Part shown: positions 1 to 7,708 of the stretch, piece by piece
Numbering within the stretch: the stretch's first letter is position 1
Layout: the number at the start of each line of letters is the position of its first letter
Origin: DASZBX01 sp035943635
GTDB taxonomy: Bacteria; Actinomycetota; Actinomycetes; Streptomycetales; Catenulisporaceae
Assembly: GCA_035943635.1 (NCBI GenBank)
Contig: DASZBX010000023.1
Coordinates: 1 to 64,000 of the forward strand
Direction of reading: 5' to 3'
Length of the DNA stretch: 64,000 nucleotides
Made by a program: the position numbers and the translations under genes
Notes under the pieces: model-generated
Databases searched by the model: none
What the model saw: only the letters and a program-made list of their open reading frames with translations
Told to the model about the DNA's origin: nothing

Positions 1-228
1 GAATCTGGTCAGCGCCGAGCATGGGCGCGCCGCACGGGACGGCTCATACTCGGTCGTCTGTGCCGTTGCGTGCGGTGCGGCCAGGCGACGGCGATCACCG
101 GATTCGCGCCTTGAGACATTCCCCAACACTGCCTAGCCCCCAGGCTCGCCGGAAGCGGCGGCCCCCGCGGCCCGGTAGCGTGAGAGCGCGGGTGGAACCG
201 CGCCCGCTTCCCCGACCTGGAGGACGCC

Positions 229-624
229 GTGACCGCCGAACCCCGCCTGACCCTGACCGCCACCGTGCTCGACTCGCCCGACGCCGCCGACCTCGCGCGC
301 TTCTACCAGCGGCTGCTCGGCTGGCAGGCCCGGACCTGGGAGACGGACTGGGTGGCGCTCGCCGAACCCGGCGGCGGCGCGGCCCTGTCATTCCAGACGG
401 AACCGCTGTACCGGCGCCCGGTCTGGCCCGCCGCCGGCGGCGACGGGCGCCAGCAGATGATGAGCCACCTGGACATCGAGGTCGACGACCTGACCGCCGG
501 GGTCCGGCACGCGCTCGACGCGGGCGCCGCCCTCGCCGACCACCAGCCGCAGGACGACGTGCGGGTCATGCTCGACCCGGCCGGTCACCCGTTCTGCCTA
601 TGGATCCGCACCGAAGAAGGCTGA
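229..624 (+). CDS. VOC (glyoxalase/bleomycin-resistance) family protein
   Basis: The 131-aa product has the size and paired beta-alpha-beta-beta-beta layout of the vicinal oxygen chelate superfamily. It opens with a strand reading TATVLDSPD, followed by the helix that ends in RLLGW. The C-terminal half carries DPAGHPFCLW, which is typical of a glyoxalase-like actinobacterial subfamily. The GTG start is supported by GGAGG a few bases upstream. The family binds a divalent metal and acts on varied small molecules, so substrate and reaction cannot be read from the sequence. A hairpin follows the stop codon, suggesting a monocistronic transcript. Confidence 0.85.
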   Translation: MTAEPRLTLTATVLDSPDAADLARFYQRLLGWQARTWETDWVALAEPGGGAALSFQTEPLYRRPVWPAAGGDGRQQMMSHLDIEVDDLTAGVRHALDAGAALADHQPQDDVRVMLDPAGHPFCLWIRTEEG

Positions 625-648
625 GGCCCCGGCGCCATGGTTGGTCCG

Positions 649-667
649 GCCGGTTGTTTCAACCGGC
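649..667 (+). terminator. Hairpin after VOC gene
   Basis: A perfect 8-bp stem (GCCGGTTG/CAACCGGC) with a 3-base loop sits about 25 bases after the VOC stop codon. There is no U-tract, which is common for high-GC actinobacterial terminators. Confidence 0.4.
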
Positions 668-839
668 GCGCCCGGGTCACCAGGATGGTCGAGACGGCCG
701 TTCGGCCGCGGACCGACCGGGAGGGAACGGCGATCATGATCGATCAGCCTCCTGTCTGCGTCGCCCGCGCCCGCCGGGCCGTCGCCCCTCACCCGTTGAC
801 GGCCGGATCCCCGGCCCTGCTGTACGGAGGCTCGACCCC

Positions 840-1268
840 ATGAAGCGTTCGCGTCAGCGCCCCCAGGTGATCGTCGGAGTCACCCGTTCGGCCTCCGGGA
901 TCGCCGCCCTGCGCACCGCCGCGGCCGAGGCGATCCGCCGCGGCGCGCCGCTGCACGCGGTCCAGGTCAGCCACAGCGAGTTCACCCCGGTGGACGACTT
1001 CACCGAGATCGACGAGGCCCTGGCCGACGCGTTCGGCAGCCTGCCCGGCGGCCTGGAGGTGCGCCGCGAACTGCTGCACCCGCCGGTCGCCGACGCGCTC
1101 ACCGAACGGGCCCACCACCCCGGCGACCTGCTCGTGCTCGGCGCCGGCGACACCGGTGCGCCGGCCTGGCACCGGCGCCCGTGGGCGCGTTCGGTCACCC
1201 GGGCCTGCCTGCGCAAGGCCCGCTGCGCGGTCGTCGTGGTCAACAGCGGCGAGTCCTCCCTGCTCTGA
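840..1268 (+). CDS. Universal stress protein (UspA-like), short and divergent
   Basis: The 142-aa protein begins with the UspA-type strand QVIVGVTRS, then the helix and strand GAPLHAVQV, and ends with the strand CAVVVV. GGAGG lies about 9 bases before the ATG. The usual ATP-binding G-x2-G-x9-G(S/T) motif is degenerate: the segment starting VLGAGDTGAP lacks the later glycine-serine. It may therefore not bind ATP in the standard way. It sits in a run of stress-type genes (PRC-barrel and a second UspA-like gene at 9.8 kb). The call as a Usp-fold protein is good; its role is unknown. Confidence 0.75.
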   Translation: MKRSRQRPQVIVGVTRSASGIAALRTAAAEAIRRGAPLHAVQVSHSEFTPVDDFTEIDEALADAFGSLPGGLEVRRELLHPPVADALTERAHHPGDLLVLGAGDTGAPAWHRRPWARSVTRACLRKARCAVVVVNSGESSLL

Positions 1269-1294
1269 TCCGGCCGGGTCCGCGGTGAACGCGG

Positions 1295-1310
1295 CCGGGG
1301 CCCGCCCCGG
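1295..1310 (+). terminator. Short GC hairpin after the Usp gene
   Basis: CCGGGG and CCCCGG form a 6-bp stem with a 4-base loop, followed by TTT, about 27 bases after the stop at 1268. A weak terminator candidate. Confidence 0.3.
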
Positions 1311-1467
1311 TTTGCCCGCCGCACCCTCGGGTAACCGGATGCCACGCCGTCGTCAGCGTTGACGAGGGCGGTACCACCGCAGGTCAGCGCCGGTCGGCCC
1401 GCCCGCCCAACCCCTCGGGCGGGCCCCGGCGCCGACCCGTGGCGGACGAGGAGAAGAGGTAACCGCA

Positions 1468-2175
1468 ATGGACTCAACGACCATCCCCGTGGACCCGTCC
1501 ACCGCGCCGTTCACCATCGGCGCCGACGTCGCGTGCAGCGACGGGACCGGCGGCCGGCTGACCCGGGTGATCATCGACCCGGTCGCCCGCACGCTCACCC
1601 AACTGGTGGTGCAGTCGCAGGACGGACGGTCCCGTCTGGTGCCGGTCGCCCTGGTCGCCTCGGCCGATCCGGACATGATCGCGCTGCGCTGCGACGCCGC
1701 CGAGTTCGACCACCTGGACAGCGCCGAGGAAACCCACTTCGTCTCCGCGGCCCGGGACGACTTCGGCTACCCGGCCTCGCAGGTCTCTCTGATGCCCTAC
1801 TTCCCGCTGGGCACCGGCATGGGCGGCTCCCTGATCGGCGGATACGGCGGCCTGGACCCGGCCAACCCGGCCGGACCCGAGCAGGTGGTCTACGAACGGA
1901 TCCCGCTCGGCAACGTCCAGGTGCGCCGCGGCGAGCGCGTCCACGCGCAGGACGGCGACATCGGCCGGGTCCAGGGCCTCGTCGTCGACCCCGCAGACAA
2001 CCACGTGACGCACGTACTGCTCGAAGAGGGCCACCTGTGGGGCAAGAAAGACGTCTCCATCCCGATCAGAGCAGTCACCTGTACCGCGGACGGGCTGGAA
2101 GTCGGCCTGAGCAAAGACGAGGTCAGGGACCTGCCGCCGGTCGAGGTCGAGCACCCGGACTGGCTCGCCCACTGA
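1468..2175 (+). CDS. PRC-barrel domain protein
   Basis: This 235-aa soluble protein has two PRC-barrel-like segments. The first covers about residues 10-75 (FTIGADVACSDGTGG onward); the second covers about residues 150-215 (VRRGERVHAQDGDIG, then HVTHVLLEEGHLWGKKD). The two are joined by a Gly/Pro-rich stretch. PRC barrels are small beta barrels found in RNA-processing and photosynthetic proteins, and as stand-alone stress-associated proteins in actinobacteria. The start is set by AGGAGAAGAGG upstream. Context (Usp gene before, membrane protein after) suggests an envelope or stress role, which is inference. Confidence 0.75.
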   Translation: MDSTTIPVDPSTAPFTIGADVACSDGTGGRLTRVIIDPVARTLTQLVVQSQDGRSRLVPVALVASADPDMIALRCDAAEFDHLDSAEETHFVSAARDDFGYPASQVSLMPYFPLGTGMGGSLIGGYGGLDPANPAGPEQVVYERIPLGNVQVRRGERVHAQDGDIGRVQGLVVDPADNHVTHVLLEEGHLWGKKDVSIPIRAVTCTADGLEVGLSKDEVRDLPPVEVEHPDWLAH

Positions 2176-2240
2176 GCCCGGCACCGCCCGCCGGTGACAC
2201 CGTGTGAACCCCTCAGATCCGGGTACCCGGTCGCACCACG

Positions 2241-2263
2241 CGGCCGGCCACAAAAACCGGCCG
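2241..2263 (+). terminator. Hairpin after PRC-barrel gene
   Basis: CGGCCGG pairs with CCGGCCG around a loop containing an A-run, 66 bases after the stop codon. Confidence 0.4.
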
Positions 2264-2324
2264 TCAGCTAAAACCCCAAGGCCGGGTCCCGGTCTCTCAC
2301 ACGGTTGATCGGCAGGTAGGAAAG

Positions 2325-2885
2325 ATGATTGTCCTCGGAGTGCTCTTACTGATCGGAGCCGGGGTGCTGGGCATATCCGCCCTCGCCAACAATTCCGGCG
2401 ACGCGCACCAGCTGCCCGGCGGCGTCGCCGTCCTCGGCTACCACTTGAACATGTCCACCGGCCGGCTGTTCGGCTACGGCCTGGCCCTGGGCGCGGCCGC
2501 GATGCTCGGCCTGGTCCTGCTGCTGGCCGGCTCGGCCCGGATGAGCCGCAACCGGGTCCAGTCCCGGCAGACCCGCCGCGCCCTGGCTCAGGCCCGCAAG
2601 AACGAGCAGGCCGACGAGCAGGCGGCCGACGAGACCAACCGGCGCACCTGGCCGGGGCGCGCCCCGGCCGCCGAGCCGGTCGTCGAGGAGCCGGTGGTCG
2701 AGACCGCCGCCGACGAGCCGACCCTGGTGCAGCAGCGGCAGAGCACGCCGCGCCGGTTCCGCCGGGAGCAGCCCGTCGTGGTCGAGCAGCGCGACGACCC
2801 GGAGCAGGTCCCGGTGGTCGTCGGTTCGGCCAGCCGCGCGATGTCGTCCGACGACGCGGACCTGACCGAGACCCGGACCGACTGA
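2325..2885 (+). CDS. Small two-TM membrane protein, function unknown
   Basis: The 186-aa product has two hydrophobic segments, about residues 1-20 and 43-67 (the second rich in Gly, Ala and Leu). The first may act as an uncleaved signal anchor. The cytoplasmic C-terminal half is charged, with repeated Glu-Glu-Pro-Val elements and Arg/Gln-rich stretches, and looks disordered. GGTAGGAAAG precedes the ATG. I recognise no named family. It stands alone between two hairpins, so it is probably monocistronic. Confidence 0.65.
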   Translation: MIVLGVLLLIGAGVLGISALANNSGDAHQLPGGVAVLGYHLNMSTGRLFGYGLALGAAAMLGLVLLLAGSARMSRNRVQSRQTRRALAQARKNEQADEQAADETNRRTWPGRAPAAEPVVEEPVVETAADEPTLVQQRQSTPRRFRREQPVVVEQRDDPEQVPVVVGSASRAMSSDDADLTETRTD

Positions 2886-2965
2886 CACGTCGGCCGGGCC
2901 CGAGCACCACGCACTGAGCACCACCGAAAATCAGCGTGACCCCGCGCCCGCGAGCGCGAATCGGA

Positions 2966-2991
2966 GCCCGGTCGGCAGTCGCCGACCGGGC
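2966..2991 (+). terminator. Strong hairpin after membrane protein gene
   Basis: An 11-bp perfect stem (GCCCGGTCGGC/GCCGACCGGGC) with an AGTC loop, 80 bases after the stop at 2885. Confidence 0.5.
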
Positions 2992-3060
2992 CCGACTCGC
3001 CCCCGGGCCCGGCCGTCCCGCCCGCAGCCCGCCGCACCCGCCGTTCGAAAGGCGAATCCG

Positions 3061-3258
3061 ATGACCGAGGAGTTGCCCGCGCTGGAGAGCGACTGGCTCG
3101 CCCAGCGCGAGATGTACGCGGCCAGCCCCCAGCCGGCCAGCCTGCACCGGGCGGTCGCGGCCGGCGAGGCTTACGTCGCGGCCCTGCACCGGGCCGGCCG
3201 GCCGGTCCCGGCCAAGCTGGCCGACGGCCTGGCCCTGCTGGTGGACCTGGCCTCCTGA
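3061..3258 (+). CDS. Small hypothetical protein (65 aa)
   Basis: This short ORF has actinobacterial codon bias and a GAAAGG-type ribosome site before the ATG. The product is acidic at the N terminus (EELPALESDW) and then forms a predicted Ala/Leu-rich helix pair. No family is recognised. Its position just upstream of the truncated permease, on the same strand, suggests possible co-transcription. Confidence 0.5.
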   Translation: MTEELPALESDWLAQREMYAASPQPASLHRAVAAGEAYVAALHRAGRPVPAKLADGLALLVDLAS

Positions 3259-3339
3259 CCCGAGCGGCGGTTTCCGGCCGGAGCCGGGGCGGCGAAGATG
3301 GAAACCAGGGGAAACCGTGCAGGACCGGAAAGGCGCCAG

Positions 3340-3960
3340 ATGGACCTGACCACAGTACCGAGACGAGTCGATCCGCGGGTGCCGGTGCGCCACGGGGAGG
3401 GCGACAAGCACCGCCTGGGCAGCATCGGCGGCCTGGCCGCGCTGTCCCTGGACGCGCTCAGCTCGGTGGCCTACGGGCCGGAGGCGATCGTCCTGGTCCT
3501 GGTCGCGGCCGGGACCTCCGCGCTGGGCATCGGCGAGGTCCCCGGTCGGCCGCACCCGAGCACCGGCCTGGTGATCGTCCCGGTCGGCGGCATCAACAAG
3601 GTCACCGAGTACGCACTCGCCGCCGCCCTGTCCATGGGCGGGGAGGTCCTGGCCGTCAGCGTCCACCTGGACGCCGACCTCGCCTGCCGCTTCCAGGAGG
3701 AGTGGGAACAGTGGGACCCCGGCGTGCGCCTGGAAGTCCTGCAGAGCCCGCACCGCTCGCTCGTGCACCCGATCCTGGACTACATCCTGGAACTGCAGGA
3801 GGGCGACCGCCAGATCGCCGTCCTGATTCCCGAGGTCGAACCGAGGGCCCGGCGCTACCGGATCCTGCAAAACCAACGCGGGCTGCTGCTCGCGACCATC
3901 CTGCGTTCCCGCACCGACGTCCTGGTGTGCACCCTGCCCTACCGGCTCAAGAGCCGGTGA
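3340..3960 (+). pseudogene. Amino-acid permease with deleted membrane core (N-terminus fused to C-terminal Usp-like tail)
   Basis: The 206-aa ORF starts like an APC-family permease: a cytoplasmic leader, then a first TM segment reading SLDALSSVAYGPEAIVLVLV (about residues 30-60). It then jumps directly into the C-terminal cytosolic UspA-like domain of the same permease type (VIVPVGGINKVTEYALAAAL; later EEWEQWDPGV and PILDYILEL). Full-length relatives have about 600-700 aa with 11-12 TM helices, so roughly 400 residues are missing in frame. The ATG at 3340 has AAAGG upstream. It cannot transport, but the soluble tail could still be made. Either a remnant, or a gene reduced to a membrane-tethered Usp-like domain. 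Confidence 0.7.
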
Positions 3961-3981
3961 CCATGTCCTCCTGGAGCACCC

Positions 3982-4932
3982 TTGCCTGAATCAGCAGCAC
4001 CCGAGTCCGCAACACCGGGCCACGAACCGCTCGCCGACGAGGTCCCCGATCTGGCCGCCGCCGAGCCGGTCGATGCTCCCGCGCCCGGCCAGAAGCCGTC
4101 CCCGCCCTACCGGACCGCGTTCGTCCTCGGCGGCGGCGGGCAGCTCGGCGCCTGCGAGGTCGGCATGCTGCGCGCCCTGGTCGAAGCCGGGATCCGGCCC
4201 GACCTGGTGCTCGGCGCCTCGGTCGGGGCGATCAACGGCGCGGTGATCGCCGCCGACCCGACCATCGCCTCGGTGGACCGGCTGGAGAAGCTCTGGGTGG
4301 GCCTGGGCGCGTCCGGGGTGTTCGACGACTCGCTGCTGACCCGCCTGGGCACGGCCGTGCGCACCCGCACCCACCTGCACGCGAACACCGGCCTGCGCCG
4401 CCGGCTGGAGGCCGACCTGCCGGTGCAGCTGATCGAGGAGCTGGCCATCCCGTTCCAGTGCGTCGCCGCCTCGATCGAACGGGCCGCGGAGCACTGGTTC
4501 GCCGAGGGCCCGATCGCGGACGCCGTGCTCGCCTCCTGCGCGGTGCCCGGGCTGCTGCCCCCGGTGGCCGTGGACGGCGAGCACTACCTGGACGGCGGCC
4601 TGGTCAACAGCGTGCCGGTCGGCCGGGCGATCGCGCTGGGCGCGCAGACCGTGTACGTGCTGCACGTCGGCCGGATCGAGCAGCCGCTGCGGGTGCCGGA
4701 ACGGCCCTGGGAGGTGGCCGCGGTCGCGTTCGAGATCGCCCGGCGGCACCGGTTCACCCGGGACATCGCGGACCTGCCGCCCGGGGTGGACCTGCACATC
4801 CTGCCGACCGGGGCCGCTCCGGCCGGCAGCGGCAACTGGACCCAGTACATGCGCTATCGCGACTTCACCCGCATCCACGAGCGGATCGGGGCCGCCCACC
4901 GGGCCACCGGCGCCTACCTGGCCGGGCGCTGA
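3982..4932 (+). CDS. Patatin-like phospholipase
   Basis: The 316-aa protein has the patatin signature: an oxyanion-hole Gly-run (LGGGGQLG near residue 50), the nucleophile elbow GASVG with Ser80, and the catalytic Asp in LDGGLVNSVP (Asp204). A Pro/Glu-rich leader of about 40 residues precedes the fold. Patatins are acyl hydrolases acting on phospholipids or related esters. The TTG start is chosen because CTGGAG lies just upstream and no ATG fits. The stop is one base before the next gene's ATG, an acyltransferase, so the pair is very likely one operon for lipid remodelling (deacylation and reacylation). Confidence 0.88.
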   Translation: MPESAAPESATPGHEPLADEVPDLAAAEPVDAPAPGQKPSPPYRTAFVLGGGGQLGACEVGMLRALVEAGIRPDLVLGASVGAINGAVIAADPTIASVDRLEKLWVGLGASGVFDDSLLTRLGTAVRTRTHLHANTGLRRRLEADLPVQLIEELAIPFQCVAASIERAAEHWFAEGPIADAVLASCAVPGLLPPVAVDGEHYLDGGLVNSVPVGRAIALGAQTVYVLHVGRIEQPLRVPERPWEVAAVAFEIARRHRFTRDIADLPPGVDLHILPTGAAPAGSGNWTQYMRYRDFTRIHERIGAAHRATGAYLAGR

Positions 4933-4933
4933 C

Positions 4934-6193
4934 ATGAGCATAAGGACTCTGCTGCGGCACCCGATCCCGCGCCGGACGGTCACCATCACCCTGCTGGCGC
5001 TGTTCATCGGGATCACCGTGCTGGTGCTCCCGGTCGTGGTCCTGGTGACCCTCCCGTTCGCGCTGGTGCCCGGAGCCAAGGCCCGGCCGATCCGGTTCGG
5101 CGCGTTCCTGGTCGTCTACCTGGTCGCCGAGGTCGTAGGCCTGCTGAGCGCGGTGTGGCTGTGGCTGCGGCTGGGCGTGTGGATCCGGGAGAACAAGGAC
5201 TCTGTCTCCGGTCTGAGTGCGGGGGCGACCTCGTCGCTCAGCTCGGCCGCGGACCGCAACGAGCTCCGCCGCCAGCGCTATCAGGACGCGAACTACGCCC
5301 TGCTGGCCCGGATGCTCACCTGGCTGTATGCGGCCGGGGCCAAGGCTTTCGGCCTGCGCGTGCAGGTGCCGGAGATCATCGGCCGGGGCGACCTGGAGAC
5401 GCAGGAGCCGGTCGCCGCGATCCTCGGGGACGAGCCGCTGCTCGTGCTCAGCCGGCACGCCGGGCCGGGCGACTCGTTCCTGCTCGTGCACGCCCTGCTG
5501 GTGTACGCCCGTCGCAGACCCTTGATCGTCTTGAAGGACACGCTCGCGTTCGACCCGCTGATCGACGTGGCGCTCAGCCGCGTCCCGCACTGCTTCATCA
5601 CCCCGCGGCACGCGCTCAAGCAGCAGCCCGGCGAGGCGGACGGCCAGACGGGCGGCCGGACCGGCGGCCAGGAACCGCCCGCGCAGCCGATGCCGGCCGG
5701 CAGCACACTGATGACCCTGGGCACGCTGAGCACGCCCGCGCAGGAGGACATGGCGGCCTCGATCGGCCGGATGGCGGCCGGAATGGGCCCCGCGGACGCG
5801 CTGCTGGTCTTCCCGGAGGGGGCCAACTTCACCGCCGGGCGCCGGCAGCGGATCATCGAGCGGCTGCGCCACCAGGGCCACTCCCGGGCCGCGCTGCACG
5901 CCCAGCGGCTGCGCAACGTGCTGCCGCCGCACCCCAACGGGGTGTTCGCCGCGATCGACGCCGCCCCGGACGCGAGCCTGGTCTTCGTCGCGCACACCGG
6001 CCTGGACCACATGCAGTCCGTCGCGGACGTGTGGCACGGGGTCCCGCTGGACCGCCCGGCCAGCGTCACCTGGTGGACCCTGCCGGCCTCCCGGGTCCCG
6101 GCCCAGCCGCAGGCCAGGCTGGCCTGGCTGCAGGAGAACTGGGCCCAGGTGGACACCTGGATCAGCCGGGAGCAGGCCGCGCTGGAGCCCTGA
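4934..6193 (+). CDS. Lysophospholipid/glycerolipid acyltransferase-like membrane protein
   Basis: The 419-aa protein has two N-terminal TM segments (about residues 17-45 and 52-80). An acyltransferase domain follows, with the HX4D box HAGPGD (His175, Asp180) and the downstream VFPEGANF motif of PlsC-type enzymes. A Gly/Gln-rich insertion lies between these motifs. The expected reaction is acyl transfer to a lysophospholipid or similar acceptor at the inner membrane. It is translationally linked to the patatin gene with a one-base gap, consistent with membrane-lipid turnover. The exact acceptor cannot be assigned. Confidence 0.82.
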   Translation: MSIRTLLRHPIPRRTVTITLLALFIGITVLVLPVVVLVTLPFALVPGAKARPIRFGAFLVVYLVAEVVGLLSAVWLWLRLGVWIRENKDSVSGLSAGATSSLSSAADRNELRRQRYQDANYALLARMLTWLYAAGAKAFGLRVQVPEIIGRGDLETQEPVAAILGDEPLLVLSRHAGPGDSFLLVHALLVYARRRPLIVLKDTLAFDPLIDVALSRVPHCFITPRHALKQQPGEADGQTGGRTGGQEPPAQPMPAGSTLMTLGTLSTPAQEDMAASIGRMAAGMGPADALLVFPEGANFTAGRRQRIIERLRHQGHSRAALHAQRLRNVLPPHPNGVFAAIDAAPDASLVFVAHTGLDHMQSVADVWHGVPLDRPASVTWWTLPASRVPAQPQARLAWLQENWAQVDTWISREQAALEP

Positions 6194-6297
6194 GCCGTCC
6201 GCCCGGCGGTTTCGACCGTCCGCGCGGGGCAACTCGGGAAGCAGACGGCCACCTGCGGCGATTGTCCGCAGGTGCTCAGTATCCGGAGGTTGCCCGT

Positions 6298-7026
6298 ATG
6301 TCCGAAACCGATGACGCCACCCGGCTGGCCAGGAAGTTCGCCGAGATCTCGCGTTCGCTGGCCGACAGCCCGTCGGTGGAGCGGACCATGCAGGAGATCG
6401 TGGAGTCGGCCACCGAGGTGGTCGACGGAGCCGTGTCCGCGGGGATCACGGTGGTGCGCCGGGACGGGACCATCGAGACCCCGGCGTTCACCGACGACCT
6501 GGTGCTGGAAGTGGACCGGGCGCAACTGGAGTCCGGCCAGGGCCCGTGCCTGGAAGCCGGGGCCGAGGGCGAGCTGGTGAAGATCGAGGACATGGCCACC
6601 GAGCTGCGCTGGCCGGACTTCGCCCAGCGGGCCGAGAGCCTGGGCATCGGCAGCATGATCGCCTGCGGGCTGCCCGCGCAGCGCGGCACCCGGGCCGCGC
6701 TCAACCTGCACGCGCCCAAACCGGACGCGTTCGACGAGACGGCGCTGCAGACCGCGTCGATCTGCGCGGTGCACTCCTCGGCCGCGCTGGCCCGGGTGAC
6801 GCTGGTGGACTCGCTGCGTACCGCGGTGGCCAGCCGGCAGGGGATCGGCGAGGCCACCGGGATCCTGATGGAGCGCCACCGGGTGGACTCGGCGCAGGCC
6901 TTCGAGATGCTGGTGCGCGCGTCACAGAGCTTGAACGTCAAGCTCCGGGTGATCGCCGAGCACGTGGCGCACACCGGTCAGGACCCCGCGGCGATCACGC
7001 TCGCCGACCTCGCGCCGCTCCTGTAG
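6298..7026 (+). CDS. GAF-ANTAR domain transcription antiterminator/regulator
   Basis: The 242-aa protein has a GAF domain (about residues 20-160, with ESGQGPCLEA and W-P-D-F elements) followed by an ANTAR RNA-binding domain (about residues 180-235: RQGIGEATGILMERH, then LNVKLRVIAEHV). ANTAR proteins bind tandem hairpins in nascent RNA and block termination. The GAF domain is the probable sensor. The ATG at 6298 has GGAGG in front. It is separate from the upstream acyltransferase by about 100 bases and ends close to the convergent STAS gene. The target RNA is unknown. Confidence 0.88.
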   Translation: MSETDDATRLARKFAEISRSLADSPSVERTMQEIVESATEVVDGAVSAGITVVRRDGTIETPAFTDDLVLEVDRAQLESGQGPCLEAGAEGELVKIEDMATELRWPDFAQRAESLGIGSMIACGLPAQRGTRAALNLHAPKPDAFDETALQTASICAVHSSAALARVTLVDSLRTAVASRQGIGEATGILMERHRVDSAQAFEMLVRASQSLNVKLRVIAEHVAHTGQDPAAITLADLAPLL

Positions 7027-7047
7027 CCGCGAACCCGGCCGACCGTT

Positions 7048-7407
7048 CTACTCGCCCTTGCCTTCGACCTGCGGGACTTGCGCGATCCAGGGCAGGGGCG
7101 CGTTGGGTCCGATCAGTTCCAGCAGCCGCAGCACCGGCTGGCTGGGCGCGATCAGGGTGAACTGCGGGTTGCGGGCCCGGGCCCGTTGCAGGGAGCGCAG
7201 ACCGCAGCAGTCGATGAACGTGACGGCCCGCATGTCCAGCAGGACCGGGCGGTCGGCGTCGATGAAGGGGTCCAGGGCCGCGTCGACCTCCTCGGCCGTG
7301 GCCAGGTCGATCTCGCCGGCCGCGGCCAGGAGGACCGTCTCGGTCGTGTCCTGGACCAGACGGCAGCACAGCCGCGGACCATGGGCCATCGCCCACATGG
7401 GCACCAC
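7048..7407 (-). CDS. STAS-domain anti-sigma antagonist with Cys-Cys at the phosphosite
   Basis: This STAS protein has the expected GEIDLATAEEVDAAL helix region and strand TFID, but the conserved Asp-Ser-Ser/Thr-Gly-Leu loop reads Asp-Cys-Cys-Gly-Leu. The Ser normally phosphorylated by an RsbW/SpoIIAB-type kinase is absent. It may be a constitutively unphosphorylated antagonist or a redox-sensitive variant. The start is uncertain: GTG at 7434 lacks a ribosome site, whereas GTG at 7407 follows GGAAGGAA. About 119 aa from that start. The partner anti-sigma is unknown; an RsbW-like gene lies at 12.6 kb. Confidence 0.8.
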   Translation of the reverse strand: MVPMWAMAHGPRLCCRLVQDTTETVLLAAAGEIDLATAEEVDAALDPFIDADRPVLLDMRAVTFIDCCGLRSLQRARARNPQFTLIAPSQPVLRLLELIGPNAPLPWIAQVPQVEGKGE

Positions 7408-7536
7408 TTCTGAGGTTTCCTTCCAGCAGGGCACGCCGAACTGAGTCGATCAGGTCGGGCCGCCGGCTGCTGGTTGAACCAAGTGCGTCCTACAGCCAGT
7501 TTGGCACACTCGCCGGTCGGGTGTAAGGCGCCGGTA

Positions 7537-7591
7537 CGACGACGCCCCCGCGCACCCGATCATGGTCGCCGGGTGCGCGGGGGCGTCGTCG
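7537..7591 (-). terminator. 22-bp perfect hairpin, terminator of the MFS gene
   Basis: A perfect 22-bp inverted repeat (7537-7558 with 7570-7591) flanks an 11-base loop. It lies 118 bases past the MFS stop codon and upstream of the STAS gene, so it insulates the two minus-strand genes. Confidence 0.7.
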
Positions 7592-7708
7592 CGATGGCCG
7601 GGCAGTGGTCCTGTGGTGCCGGTTCGCCCGGGGTCCGGCGCCCGGCCGGGTTTGGCCGGGCTTCATGCGGACACTGATAAACCAGGGTGTTGTCCGGTCG
7701 GCGGCCGG

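Noticed and set aside
637..843. 68-codon ORF between the VOC and Usp genes
   Set aside because: It has no ribosome site, runs through a terminator hairpin, and has Arg/Pro-rich composition.
1474..3876. An 800-codon minus-strand frame over the PRC-barrel and permease genes
   Set aside because: It crosses several convincing plus-strand genes and two terminators and has no family similarity.
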